Below, piece after piece: positions 32,114-40,126 of a stretch of DNA of 64,000 nt. The stretch's first letter is position 1. Each line of letters opens with the position of its first letter. Source of the DNA: Bradyrhizobium elkanii WSM2783 (GTDB lineage: Bacteria > Pseudomonadota > Alphaproteobacteria > Rhizobiales > Xanthobacteraceae). The stretch is from contig NZ_AXAP01000003.1 in assembly GCF_000472865.1 (NCBI RefSeq), forward strand, positions 153,227 through 217,226, read 5' to 3'. Below the pieces are notes generated by a model that saw only the letters and a program-made list of their open reading frames with translations, was not told the DNA's origin and searched no databases. The position numbers and the translations under genes are program-made.

Positions 32114-33079
32114 ATGAGGTTTCTCGCTGTTGTGGTCGCGGCCGTCGCGGCGATGGCCATTGGACCGGTCGCGGCCCAGACATGGCCGGAGCGCAATGTC
32201 CGCTTGATCGTGCCATATCCCGCCGGCGGCAATGTCGACAGCGCTGCCCGCATCGTGGCTGACAAGCTGCAGCAACGGCTCGGGCAGGCCTTCATCGTCG
32301 AGAACAAGTCCGGCGCCGGTGGCCTGATCGCGGGCGAGGCGTTCGCGAAATCGGCGAAGGATGGTTATACGCTGTTCATCGGCGCCAACGGCCCGGTGCT
32401 GTTCGCCCCCGAGATCAACAAGCGCGAGGCCTATGTCTGGAAACGGGATTTCCTCCCGATCACGACCATCTCGATGACGCCCTTGGTGCTCGAGGTTCAT
32501 CCCTCCGTTCAGGCAAAGACGCTGAAGGAATTTCTTGACCTAGCGCGCCGCGAGCCGGGCAAGCTCACCATGGCCTCCCCGGGGGCGGGGACGACCAATC
32601 ATTTGCTCAGCGAACTGGCGCAATCGGAGCTCGGCCTGCAATGGGTCACAGTGCATTACCGTGGCAACGCGCCGGCGACCAATGACTTGATCGGCGGGCA
32701 GGTGCAGTTTGCGTTCGACCAGGTTTCCGTCGCGCTGCCCTTCGTCAAGAGCGGCGCGGTCCGTGTGCTTGCAGTCACCAGCGCGCATCGCCTCGCCTCG
32801 ATGCCCGACGTGCCGACCTTCGCCGAACTCGGCTACAAGGATTTCGATGCGCAGACCTTCACCGGCCTGTTCGCGCCGGCCGGTACGCCTGACGCGATCG
32901 TAACGAAGCTGCACGACACCATGGCGGAGATCCTGAAGGATCCCGCGGTCGTCGAGAAATTCGACAAGCTCGGCGCCGAGGCCGTCGCGATGTCACCTGT
33001 GGAGTTCACGGCCTATTTGACACGCGAAGACGCCAAGTGGATTCCCATCGTCCGCAAGGCGAACATCCGGGCCGATTGA
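32114..33079 (+). CDS. Bug-type (TctC family) periplasmic solute-binding protein
   Basis: 321 residues with signal peptide (RFLAVVVAAVAAMAIGPVAA, cleavage near AQ-TWPE) and the Bug fold: RLIVPYPAGGNVDSAARIVA, KSGAGGLIAGEAFAKS, GYTLFIGANGPV and SMPDVPTFAELGY. Normally partners a TctA/TctB membrane pair, but none is encoded here, so it is an orphan that may bind an aromatic or carboxylate inducer, or share a distant transporter. GGAGG precedes the ATG. It opens the IclR-adjacent catabolic cluster. Confidence 0.9.
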   Translation: MRFLAVVVAAVAAMAIGPVAAQTWPERNVRLIVPYPAGGNVDSAARIVADKLQQRLGQAFIVENKSGAGGLIAGEAFAKSAKDGYTLFIGANGPVLFAPEINKREAYVWKRDFLPITTISMTPLVLEVHPSVQAKTLKEFLDLARREPGKLTMASPGAGTTNHLLSELAQSELGLQWVTVHYRGNAPATNDLIGGQVQFAFDQVSVALPFVKSGAVRVLAVTSAHRLASMPDVPTFAELGYKDFDAQTFTGLFAPAGTPDAIVTKLHDTMAEILKDPAVVEKFDKLGAEAVAMSPVEFTAYLTREDAKWIPIVRKANIRAD

Positions 33080-33116
33080 GGCCGGCGCGCATACGCCAGT
33101 CAAGCTTCGAGGCAGC

Positions 33117-33734
33117 ATGCAGATTGACCCCTCAGAACTCGGCGCGGAACGCATCTACCGGCTGATGACCGGCATCGTCGTGCCGCGGCCGATCGCCTGG
33201 GTGACCAGCATGTCGCGCAAAGGTGTGCTCAATCTCGCCCCCTTCAGCGCCTTCACCTTTGTCTCGCAGAAGCCGCCGATGCTCGCCATCAGCATCGGCC
33301 GCAAGGCCGGCGTCTACAAGGACACCGCGCATAATATTCTCGATGCCGAAGAATACGTCATTCACATCGCCGACTCGCCGCTGATGACGGCATTGCATGA
33401 GAGTTCGGTCGAGCATCCGCCCGAGGTGAGCGAAGTCGAATTGCTCAAGCTCGAGACCGTGCCGAGCGAACGCATCAAGGTGCCGCGGCTCGCCGCGCCG
33501 CCGGTCGCCATGGAATGCCGGTTTCACCAATGTCTCGAATTCGGCGAGGCTCGCAGCCGGCTGATTGTCGGCGAGGTCCTGATGTTCCATCTCCGGGATG
33601 GGCTCGTGAACAACGGCAAGGTGGAAACCGAGGCGCTTGATCCGATCGCGCGTATCGCAGGCCCACGTTATGCCCGGCTCGGAGAGATCGTCACCCTGCG
33701 CGCCGTGTTCCAGGCACCGAAGTCGACCGATTGA
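33117..33734 (+). CDS. Flavin reductase-like FMN-binding protein (DIM6/NTAB family)
   Basis: 205 residues: YRLMTGIVVPRPIAWVTSMS, NLAPFSAFTFVSQKPPMLAI, and NILDAEEYVIHIADSPLM are the FMN-binding split-barrel motifs of the flavin reductase/NTAB family. Such proteins bind FMN and may supply reduced flavin to an oxygenase, or act directly. No partner monooxygenase is nearby, so the second possibility is open. Its neighbours point to breakdown of an aromatic or heterocyclic acid. Confidence 0.85.
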   Translation: MQIDPSELGAERIYRLMTGIVVPRPIAWVTSMSRKGVLNLAPFSAFTFVSQKPPMLAISIGRKAGVYKDTAHNILDAEEYVIHIADSPLMTALHESSVEHPPEVSEVELLKLETVPSERIKVPRLAAPPVAMECRFHQCLEFGEARSRLIVGEVLMFHLRDGLVNNGKVETEALDPIARIAGPRYARLGEIVTLRAVFQAPKSTD

Positions 33735-33757
33735 GATCGTATACCAGTAAGACAGAT

Positions 33758-35080
33758 ATGACCGAACAATCCTCGCTTTCCGCAATCGGCAGCTACACGA
33801 CCGGCGAGCGCGCCGCGATCATCTTCTCCTGCATGCTGGGCTTTGCGCTCGATCTCTACGACGTGCTCATCATGCCGTTCCTGATGAGCTCGATACAGTC
33901 GTCGCTAGGCATTTCGCTGACCCAGGTCGCGAGCGTGACGAGCCTGACCTTGATCGGGTCGGTGATCGGCGGAGCGCTATTCGGCTGGCTCGGCGACCGC
34001 ATTGGTCGCAAGCAGGCACTGCAGCTCACGCTCGGCGTGTTCGCCGCCGGGTCGATCGCATCGGCGTTCGCCTGGGACTATTGGAGCCTGGCATTGCTCC
34101 GCTTCATCACCGGCATCGGGCTCGGCGGCGAATGGGGCGCCGGCATGGTGCTGTTCAATGAGGCCTGGAACAAGGATCGCCGCGGCATCGGCAGCGCCTT
34201 CATCCAGGGCAGCGCGGTCGTCGCGAGCGCCGGCGCCTCGATCATCGGGGTCTGGGCCACCACGTCGTTCAGCGTGGAATGGGGATGGCGTATTGCGCTC
34301 CTGACCGGTGGCTCGCCGATCCTGCTGATGATCTTCATCCGCTTCTTCATGCCGGAATCCAAGGCGTGGCTGCAGTTCGATCGCGCGCGCAAGAGCGGCT
34401 TGGTCGAGCGAAAGGTCAAGACCACCAATACGATGCTGCTGATGTTCCGGGGCCGGTTGCTGCCGATCTCGCTGATGTGCCTGGCGTGGATGATGGCCTA
34501 CATGTTCTGCTACTACGGGATCGTCGTCTTCATGCCGACACTGATGCAGAAGTCGCTCGGTGCACCGCCTGAAGTCGTGCGCAACATCTCGGTGATCGCC
34601 TCCGTCGTCGGCGGCTGCTCGTATATCAGCATGGGCCTGCTCAACGACGCCTTCGGCCGGCGGTTCGGCGCGCTGTTGCCGGGTCTTGCGTGGGGCGCGA
34701 TGGCCTGCGGCCTCTATGTCTTTGCGCATGACAGGTTCGCCGGCAGTCTGTTTGGCTTCCCGATGTTCTGGGTTTACATCGCCTTCGTGATCGGCAACTC
34801 GGCGCTCGGCGTGGTCGGCACCTGGCTGTCGGAAATCTATCCGATCGAAGTGCGCTCGACCGCGGTATCCTTCATCTACATGGCGGGCCGCGGCATCGGC
34901 AGCTTTGCGCCGATCGTCGTTCCGCTGGCGGCCGGTTGGTTCGGTGGCCAGCTTGCGTTCGGCATGATGATCGCCGTGCCCGCCATCGTCATCTTCCTGG
35001 CGATGACCCTGTCCTTGCCCGAGACGCGCGGGCGCGAACTGGCGGCCGCCGGTGCCCAGCGTAGCGGTCAGACCGCGTGA
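33758..35080 (+). CDS. MFS transporter, aromatic-acid/metabolite:H+ symporter type
   Basis: 440 residues with twelve helices: GFALDLYDVLIMPFLMSSIQ, the loop motif GWLGDRIGRKQAL, FITGIGLGGEWGAGMVLFNE and WLSEIYPIEVRSTAVSF. The DLYD motif in the first helix and GGEWG in the fifth are typical of carboxylate and aromatic-acid symporters. The ATG at 33758 is preferred; the earlier TTG at 33731 overlaps the preceding gene's stop. It probably brings in the substrate of the surrounding catabolic genes. Confidence 0.88.
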   Translation: MTEQSSLSAIGSYTTGERAAIIFSCMLGFALDLYDVLIMPFLMSSIQSSLGISLTQVASVTSLTLIGSVIGGALFGWLGDRIGRKQALQLTLGVFAAGSIASAFAWDYWSLALLRFITGIGLGGEWGAGMVLFNEAWNKDRRGIGSAFIQGSAVVASAGASIIGVWATTSFSVEWGWRIALLTGGSPILLMIFIRFFMPESKAWLQFDRARKSGLVERKVKTTNTMLLMFRGRLLPISLMCLAWMMAYMFCYYGIVVFMPTLMQKSLGAPPEVVRNISVIASVVGGCSYISMGLLNDAFGRRFGALLPGLAWGAMACGLYVFAHDRFAGSLFGFPMFWVYIAFVIGNSALGVVGTWLSEIYPIEVRSTAVSFIYMAGRGIGSFAPIVVPLAAGWFGGQLAFGMMIAVPAIVIFLAMTLSLPETRGRELAAAGAQRSGQTA

Positions 35081-35105
35081 AACTCTCGCCGAAGGAAAGC
35101 ATGCG

Positions 35106-35966
35106 ATGCGACTATTGAGCTATCTCGTGAATGGCCAGCCACATTATGGTGTGGCTGATGACAGTGGGGTCGTCGATCTGACGGTACGGATCGGCGCAGA
35201 ATTTCCCGATCTGAAGACGCTGATCGCGCGCGATGGCCTTTCGTCGGCCCGACAGGCTTCGGCCGGCCAGCGTCCCGATCATGCGCTGGACGAATTGACG
35301 CTGCTGCCGCCAGTATTGGCGCCGGAAAAGTTCTGGTGCATTGGCGTGAACTACAAGGACCGCAACGCCGAATACAAGGACAACTCGGACCTGCCGAAAT
35401 ATCCGAGCCTGTTCGTACGCAATTCCTCGTCGGTGGTCGGATCGGGGCAGGGGATCGAGAAGCCGAAAGTCTCCGACCAACTCGACTATGAGGGCGAACT
35501 GGTCATCGTGATCGGCAAGCAGGGTCGGCACATCGCGCGTGAAGACGCCTTCTCGCATATCTTCGGCATGACGCTGTGCAACGAGGGCAGTGTGCGAGAC
35601 TGGCTGCATCATGGCAAGTTCAACGTCACGCAGGGCAAGAATTTCGATCGCTCCGGCAGCATCGGCCCCTGGATTGTGACGTCGGATGAATGCGATCCGC
35701 GAGGACCGCACGACATTATCACCCGCGTCAATGGCGAGGTCAGGCAGCAGGACAGTACCGAGCGGCTGATGTTCCCGTTCGATTTCCTGATCGCCTATCT
35801 CTCCACATTTGCGACCCTGAAGCCCGGCGACATGATCGCGACCGGTACGCCGACCGGCGCCGGCGCCCGGTTCGATCCGCCGCGTTGGCTCAAACCCGGT
35901 GATGTGGTCGAGGTGGAGTCGTCGCGGATCGGCGTGCTGCGCAACGCGGTGGTTGCGGAGCAATAG
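35106..35966 (+). CDS. Fumarylacetoacetate hydrolase (FAH) family protein
   Basis: 286 residues, FAH fold: FWCIGVNYKDRNAEY, metal-site region DQLDYEGELVIVIGK, and TRVNGEVRQQDSTERLMFPF and ATGTPTGAGARFDPP. Relatives include fumarylpyruvate hydrolase and the HpaG-type isomerase/decarboxylase, so it likely cleaves or isomerises a ring-fission product. The usual His in NYxxHAxE is replaced (KDRNAE), which may mark a different subgroup. It is 4 bp before the hydratase gene. Confidence 0.87.
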   Translation: MRLLSYLVNGQPHYGVADDSGVVDLTVRIGAEFPDLKTLIARDGLSSARQASAGQRPDHALDELTLLPPVLAPEKFWCIGVNYKDRNAEYKDNSDLPKYPSLFVRNSSSVVGSGQGIEKPKVSDQLDYEGELVIVIGKQGRHIAREDAFSHIFGMTLCNEGSVRDWLHHGKFNVTQGKNFDRSGSIGPWIVTSDECDPRGPHDIITRVNGEVRQQDSTERLMFPFDFLIAYLSTFATLKPGDMIATGTPTGAGARFDPPRWLKPGDVVEVESSRIGVLRNAVVAEQ

Positions 35967-35970
35967 CGCC

Positions 35971-36774
35971 ATGCTCGATCCCTCCATCATCCGGCACCTC
36001 GCAGAGCGGCTTGACGAGGCCGAACGGACCAAGACACTCATCACCATGTTCACGCGCGAGCATCCGGATCTCACGATCGAGGATGCCTATGCGATCCAGC
36101 GCGCCTGGACGCGTCTGCAGCTCGATCGTGGCCGCGTCATCAAGGGCCACAAGATCGGCCTGACCTCGAAAGCGATGCAGAATGCGGTCGGCATCGCCGA
36201 ACCCGATTATGGCGTGCTGTTCGCCGACATGTTCTATCCGGATGCGAGCGCGATTCCGTTCGATCGCTTCCATGCGCCGCGGATCGAGGTCGAGCTTGCC
36301 TTCGTGCTGAAGGCGCCGCTGCGCGGCCCGGACTGCTCCATCTTCGACGTGCTCAACGCCACCGATTACGTGACGCCCGCGCTCGAAATCCTCGAGACCC
36401 GCATGCATCGCGTCGATCCCCAGACCGGCCAGACCCGTAAGGTCATGGACACGATTTCGGACAATGCCGCCAATGCCGCTCTCGTGCTCGGCGGCCGTCC
36501 GTTCCGGCCGCTCGAGGCGGATCTACGCTGGATCGGCGCGCTGCTGTTCCGCAATGGACAGGTCGAGGAGACCGGACTTGCCGCCGGCGTGCTCAACCAT
36601 CCGGCCAACGGCATCGCCTGGCTCGCCAATCGCCTGGCACCGCATGACGAGCAATTGGGTGCCGGCGAAGTCGTGCTCGCCGGATCGTTCACGCGACCGG
36701 TCGATATCCGCCGCGGAGATACCTTCCACGCCGATTACGGACCATTCGGCTCGGTGTCCTGCCAATTTGTCTGA
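35971..36774 (+). CDS. 2-keto-4-pentenoate hydratase/oxalocrotonate decarboxylase family (HpaH-type)
   Basis: 267 residues: [57 protein letters not shown] (metal ligands) and [16 protein letters not shown], all hallmarks of the HpaH/MhpD/DmpH family. Members hydrate 2-hydroxypenta-dienoates or decarboxylate oxalocrotonate, depending on subfamily, in meta-cleavage pathways. With the FAH-family protein before it and the RidA-family protein after it, a role in the lower half of such a pathway is likely. Confidence 0.88.
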   Translation: MLDPSIIRHLAERLDEAERTKTLITMFTREHPDLTIEDAYAIQRAWTRLQLDRGRVIKGHKIGLTSKAMQNAVGIAEPDYGVLFADMFYPDASAIPFDRFHAPRIEVELAFVLKAPLRGPDCSIFDVLNATDYVTPALEILETRMHRVDPQTGQTRKVMDTISDNAANAALVLGGRPFRPLEADLRWIGALLFRNGQVEETGLAAGVLNHPANGIAWLANRLAPHDEQLGAGEVVLAGSFTRPVDIRRGDTFHADYGPFGSVSCQFV

Positions 36775-36797
36775 ACCAGACCAGCAGAGGGAAAGCG

Positions 36798-37190
36798 ATG
36801 ACCGGTCAAGCACGGCGCAGAAGCGTCCACATCGGCGGCTTTAAGCACGCCAATCCGATCCCGAACGCCTCTCGCATCGGCAATCTCGTGATGTCCGGCG
36901 TTATCCTCGGCCGCGATCCCGCGACCGGAGCGATGCCGGAGAGCCTGGAGGCGCAATGCGCCAACATGTTCGCGCATATGAAGGCGACCGTCGAGGCCGC
37001 CGGTGGCAGCACCGACGACATCATCAAGATGACGGTCTGGCTCAAGGACCGTTCGCAGCGCGGGCCTGTCAACGCCGAGTGGCTGAAGATGTTTCCCGAC
37101 GAGCACTCACGCCCCGCGCGTCATGCGCTGCCGATGGACATGGAAGGCGGTGCGCTGGTTCAGTGCGATTTCACCGCCGTGATTGACTAA
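36798..37190 (+). CDS. RidA/YjgF/YER057c/UK114 family protein
   Basis: 130 residues: NPIPNASRIGNLVMSGVILG, NMFAHMKATVEAAGGSTDDI, IKMTVWLKDRSQRGPVNAEW and the Arg/Glu active-site region SRPARHALPMDMEGG. RidA proteins hydrolyse imines or enamines; a branch (AmnE type) deaminates 2-aminomuconate. Its place between an HpaH-type enzyme and an amidohydrolase suggests removal of ammonia from an amino-substituted ring-fission product. Confidence 0.87.
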   Translation: MTGQARRRSVHIGGFKHANPIPNASRIGNLVMSGVILGRDPATGAMPESLEAQCANMFAHMKATVEAAGGSTDDIIKMTVWLKDRSQRGPVNAEWLKMFPDEHSRPARHALPMDMEGGALVQCDFTAVID

Positions 37191-37200
37191 GGAGTTTGCC

Positions 37201-38070
37201 GTGCCGACCTACTTGCCCTTCGATCCAAATCCGCGCCGGCCTTCGAAACTGCCGCCGCCAAAGACTGTCGACAGCCAGTTTCACGTGCTGGGGCCGCTGG
37301 AGAAATATCCGGTACGTCCGGGCGCTGCCTATCAGATGCCGACCGCAACGTGGGAGGCGGCGCTGCGGGTGCACAAGGCGCTCGGGATCGAGCGCGGCGT
37401 GATCGTGCAGACCACGACCTATGGCGCGGACCACACTGTCGTGCTCGATGGTCTCGCGGCAATGGGCCCGAACTATCGCGGCTGTGCCAACGCGCTGGTG
37501 TTCGCCGAAGCCGATGATGCCTACCTCGCCAAGTTGCATGAGGCAGGGGTCCGCGGCGCGCGCTTCAGTTTCCGGCAGGAACTAGGGGCCGTGCTGTCGG
37601 ACAAGGATTTTGCGCGGGCGATCGCGCGCATCCGCGAGCTCGGCTGGTACGTCAAGATCCAGCCGGAGAAGGACGGCATCATCTCCAGCGTCGAGAAGTA
37701 CCAATCGCTCGACGTGCCGGTGCTGATCGATCACATGGCGCGTCCCGACCCGACCCGCGGCAAGAACGATCCGAATCTGCAGAAGATGCTTGAGCTGCTG
37801 TCGAAGGGCAATTTCTGGGTCATGCTGTCGCTCGGGGAGAAGACCTCGAAGGCCGGTCCGCCCTGGGAAGATGTCATTCCCATCGCGCGCACCTATATCG
37901 AGGCCGCGCCGGACCGCTGCATCTGGGCCACCGACTGGCCGCATCCGGTTTCGGTCGTGCAGCCGCCCAACGACGCCGATCTTCTCGAACTCATGTACAA
38001 GTATGCGCCTGACGAGACGACCTTGGAAAAGATCCTTGTTCACAATCCGGCAAAACTATTCGGATTCTAG
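37201..38070 (+). CDS. Amidohydrolase-family TIM-barrel hydrolase (LigI-like)
   Basis: 289 residues, GTG start at 37201 after AAGGAG and a 6-bp spacer. PKTVDSQFHVLGPLEKYPV, LIDHMARPDP, and CIWATDWPHPVSV place it with the 2-pyrone-4,6-dicarboxylate lactonase/sulfomuconolactonase branch. The first metal-ligand position reads Gln-Phe-His instead of His-x-His, while the C-terminal Asp (ATDWPHP) is kept. Probably a lactone or ring hydrolase. Last gene of the IclR-adjacent cluster. Confidence 0.85.
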   Translation: MPTYLPFDPNPRRPSKLPPPKTVDSQFHVLGPLEKYPVRPGAAYQMPTATWEAALRVHKALGIERGVIVQTTTYGADHTVVLDGLAAMGPNYRGCANALVFAEADDAYLAKLHEAGVRGARFSFRQELGAVLSDKDFARAIARIRELGWYVKIQPEKDGIISSVEKYQSLDVPVLIDHMARPDPTRGKNDPNLQKMLELLSKGNFWVMLSLGEKTSKAGPPWEDVIPIARTYIEAAPDRCIWATDWPHPVSVVQPPNDADLLELMYKYAPDETTLEKILVHNPAKLFGF

Positions 38071-38339
38071 AGCTCGGCCTCGGGGTATCCTGCTTACGAT
38101 CTGCCACGCGTGGTTGCGCCCGCCGATCTGGCGGTCGCCGCGCTCCTGGCGTTGTGCTTCACAGTCAACGGCGCGGTAAGCGAGTCACGTGCGCTTTGGG
38201 GTAACAGGGCAAGTCGAGCAGGGTTTGCGAAAAGGATCCGGCTGCTTGAACTCTATCCCGGAGCGGACACATTGCTGTGCCGCCTCAGATGGATCGTTGG
38301 GCTATTGCTCAACTGATGAGCATATGATCCTATTGTGGG
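38071..38339. other. Intergenic, no supported gene; candidate regulator half-site near its end
   Basis: 269 bp without a convincing gene. TGAGCATATG at 38317-38326, with TGGG at 38336-38339, repeats the pattern of the SorC-type operator at 40072-40104 with the same spacing. Nothing else stands out. Confidence 0.45.
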
Positions 38340-39005
38340 ATGAAACCCAGCCTCCTGCAGCCTGATCTGGTCATCTTCGACTGCGACGGCGTCCTCGTGG
38401 ATAGCGAGATATTGAGCTGTCAGTGCCTGTCAGAGGTCCTTGGCGAATTCGGCATCGAGCTCAGCAGGGACGATGCCCTCGAACTGTTTCTTGGCCGCAG
38501 CACGACGGCCATCCTGCAACACTACCAGGCGGACCAACGCCTCGTTCCCGAGAACTTTCTGGTCGCGTTGAAGGCGCGGGTGCTGCAACGGTTCAGGCGT
38601 TCGCTGCGGCCTGTCCTTGGAGTGGGGTCATTGATCTCCAGCCTGCAAATGCCGTTTTGTGTTGCATCGTCCAGCGATCTCGACCGGGTATCGCTTTCGC
38701 TGGCATTGACCGGTCTGGCGCCGCATTTCGGCGACAGGGTGTACACGGCGCAGATGGTGGCGCGCGGCAAGCCGGCCCCCGACCTTTTTCTCTATGCGGC
38801 TGCGCAGATGCGCGCCGCGCCCCAGCGCACGCTTGTCATCGAAGACAGTGTAAGCGGCGTGACCGCAGCAAAGGCCGCCGGCATGACCGTATGGGGCTTT
38901 ATCGGTGGCAGTCACTACCAGTCTGGCGATCAGCATAGCAAGCTGCGCGATGCCGGCGCAGATCGTGTCTTTGACCGGATGGCGGACTTCTGGGACGAAA
39001 GATAG
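38340..39005 (+). CDS. HAD-superfamily sugar-phosphatase/phosphomutase-like hydrolase
   Basis: 221 residues: motif I VIFDCDGVLVDSE (DxDGVLVDS), motif II VASSS, motif III GKPAPDLF and motif IV VIEDSVSGVTAAKAAGM. This is the beta-phosphoglucomutase-like subfamily that acts on sugar or polyol phosphates. A HAD gene in front of the SorC regulator and importer recalls the smo polyol loci of rhizobia. Likely a detoxifying phosphatase for a polyol phosphate. Confidence 0.87.
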   Translation: MKPSLLQPDLVIFDCDGVLVDSEILSCQCLSEVLGEFGIELSRDDALELFLGRSTTAILQHYQADQRLVPENFLVALKARVLQRFRRSLRPVLGVGSLISSLQMPFCVASSSDLDRVSLSLALTGLAPHFGDRVYTAQMVARGKPAPDLFLYAAAQMRAAPQRTLVIEDSVSGVTAAKAAGMTVWGFIGGSHYQSGDQHSKLRDAGADRVFDRMADFWDER

Positions 39006-39014
39006 CGGGCTTTC

Positions 39015-39968
39015 ATGGCAGCACTGGAGAACGAGAAATCCCGTCTTGACGACGCCGCGCGCGCCGGCTGGCTCTATTTCATCGCCGGCCATACGCAGGA
39101 TGAGATCGCCAAGATGCTGCAGGTCTCGCGCGCGTCCGCGCAGCGTCTGGTATCGCTTTGCCTCGCAGAACGCCTGATCACCTTCCGCCTCGAACATCCT
39201 ATCGCCGCATGCATGGAACTGGCGTCGAAGCTCAAGGATCGCTTCGATCTCGTTCACTGCGAGGTGGTGCCGTCGGACCCGGCATCGCCGCATTCCACTG
39301 CCGGCATCGCGGAACGTTGCGCCAACCTGCTGGACTCGACCCTGCGCCTGGAAACCCCGGTCATTGTCGCATTGGGCACCGGGCGCGCGGTGCGCGCTGC
39401 AGTGGAGCGAGTCACGCCGATCGAGCGGCCGAATCACCAGATCGTCTCGCTGGTCGGAAACATCTCGGCGGACGGCTCGGCGAGTTTCTTCGATACGGTG
39501 GGACGCCTTGCCGATCGCACCGGTGCCCGCCACTATCCGATGCCTCTGCCATTCCTGATGTCGACGGAAGACGAGCGCAACCGCATGAACCGGATCGAGC
39601 CAATCGCCAAGATCCAGGCGATTGCTGCGAGAGCCGACCTGCGTCTCATCGGCATCGGTCAGATGGACCAGAAGGCCCAGGTGCATGTTGACGGCTTCGT
39701 CAGCCGCGAAGAGCTGTTCGAGATGATGCGGCTTGGCGCCATCGGCGAAGTCACGGGTTGGGCCTATGACGCCAAGGGCCGGCTCATCAAGGGGGGCACG
39801 AACAAGCGGTTGACCAGTATCCCCCCGCAGGTGCCGGCGCGGACCACTACGATCGCCGCGGCGATCGGGCAGGCCAAGGTTCCGGCGATTAGCGCCGCGC
39901 TGATTGGGCGCCTCGTCAACGGTCTCATCACCGACGAAGCAACGGCCCGGGCTATCCTCGATCGATAG
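39015..39968 (+). CDS. SorC/DeoR-type sugar-binding transcriptional regulator
   Basis: 317 residues: N-terminal HTH (AGHTQDEIAKMLQVSRASAQ, RLVSLCLAERLITF) and a C-terminal sugar-phosphate-binding domain (VALGTGRAVRAAVE, GIGQMDQKAQVHVDGF, GAIGEVTGWAYDAKG). It lies just upstream of the sugar importer and is the probable controller through the palindrome at 40072-40104; the effector is likely a phosphorylated pentulose or hexulose. Confidence 0.9.
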   Translation: MAALENEKSRLDDAARAGWLYFIAGHTQDEIAKMLQVSRASAQRLVSLCLAERLITFRLEHPIAACMELASKLKDRFDLVHCEVVPSDPASPHSTAGIAERCANLLDSTLRLETPVIVALGTGRAVRAAVERVTPIERPNHQIVSLVGNISADGSASFFDTVGRLADRTGARHYPMPLPFLMSTEDERNRMNRIEPIAKIQAIAARADLRLIGIGQMDQKAQVHVDGFVSREELFEMMRLGAIGEVTGWAYDAKGRLIKGGTNKRLTSIPPQVPARTTTIAAAIGQAKVPAISAALIGRLVNGLITDEATARAILDR

Positions 39969-40071
39969 CGGCGGCACGATCGTCGTGCCTTCCTGAACAA
40001 AACGGATTTTCTCTCCGGCGCTGCGGGCAGCCGGATCGCGTGCGTCAGCTTGACAAGCTGAAACGTTGATG

Positions 40072-40104
40072 TGAACATACGCCCAACGCGTGGGCATATG
40101 CTCA
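40072..40104. promoter_or_regulatory. 33-bp palindromic operator of the polyol importer (SorC-type)
   Basis: TGAACATACGCCCA (40072-40085) and TGGGCATATGCTCA (40091-40104) are inverted repeats agreeing at 12 of 14 positions around a 5-bp centre. It lies 23 bp before the binding-protein GTG start. The partial second copy at 38317-38339 supports it as the site for the SorC regulator at 39015-39968. Confidence 0.7.
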
Positions 40105-40126
40105 AACGCGATGATGGGAGGTTACC

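Noticed and set aside
38110..38316. A 68-codon rightward frame in the gap before the HAD gene
   Set aside because: Short, no family, no clear ribosome site; treated as intergenic.
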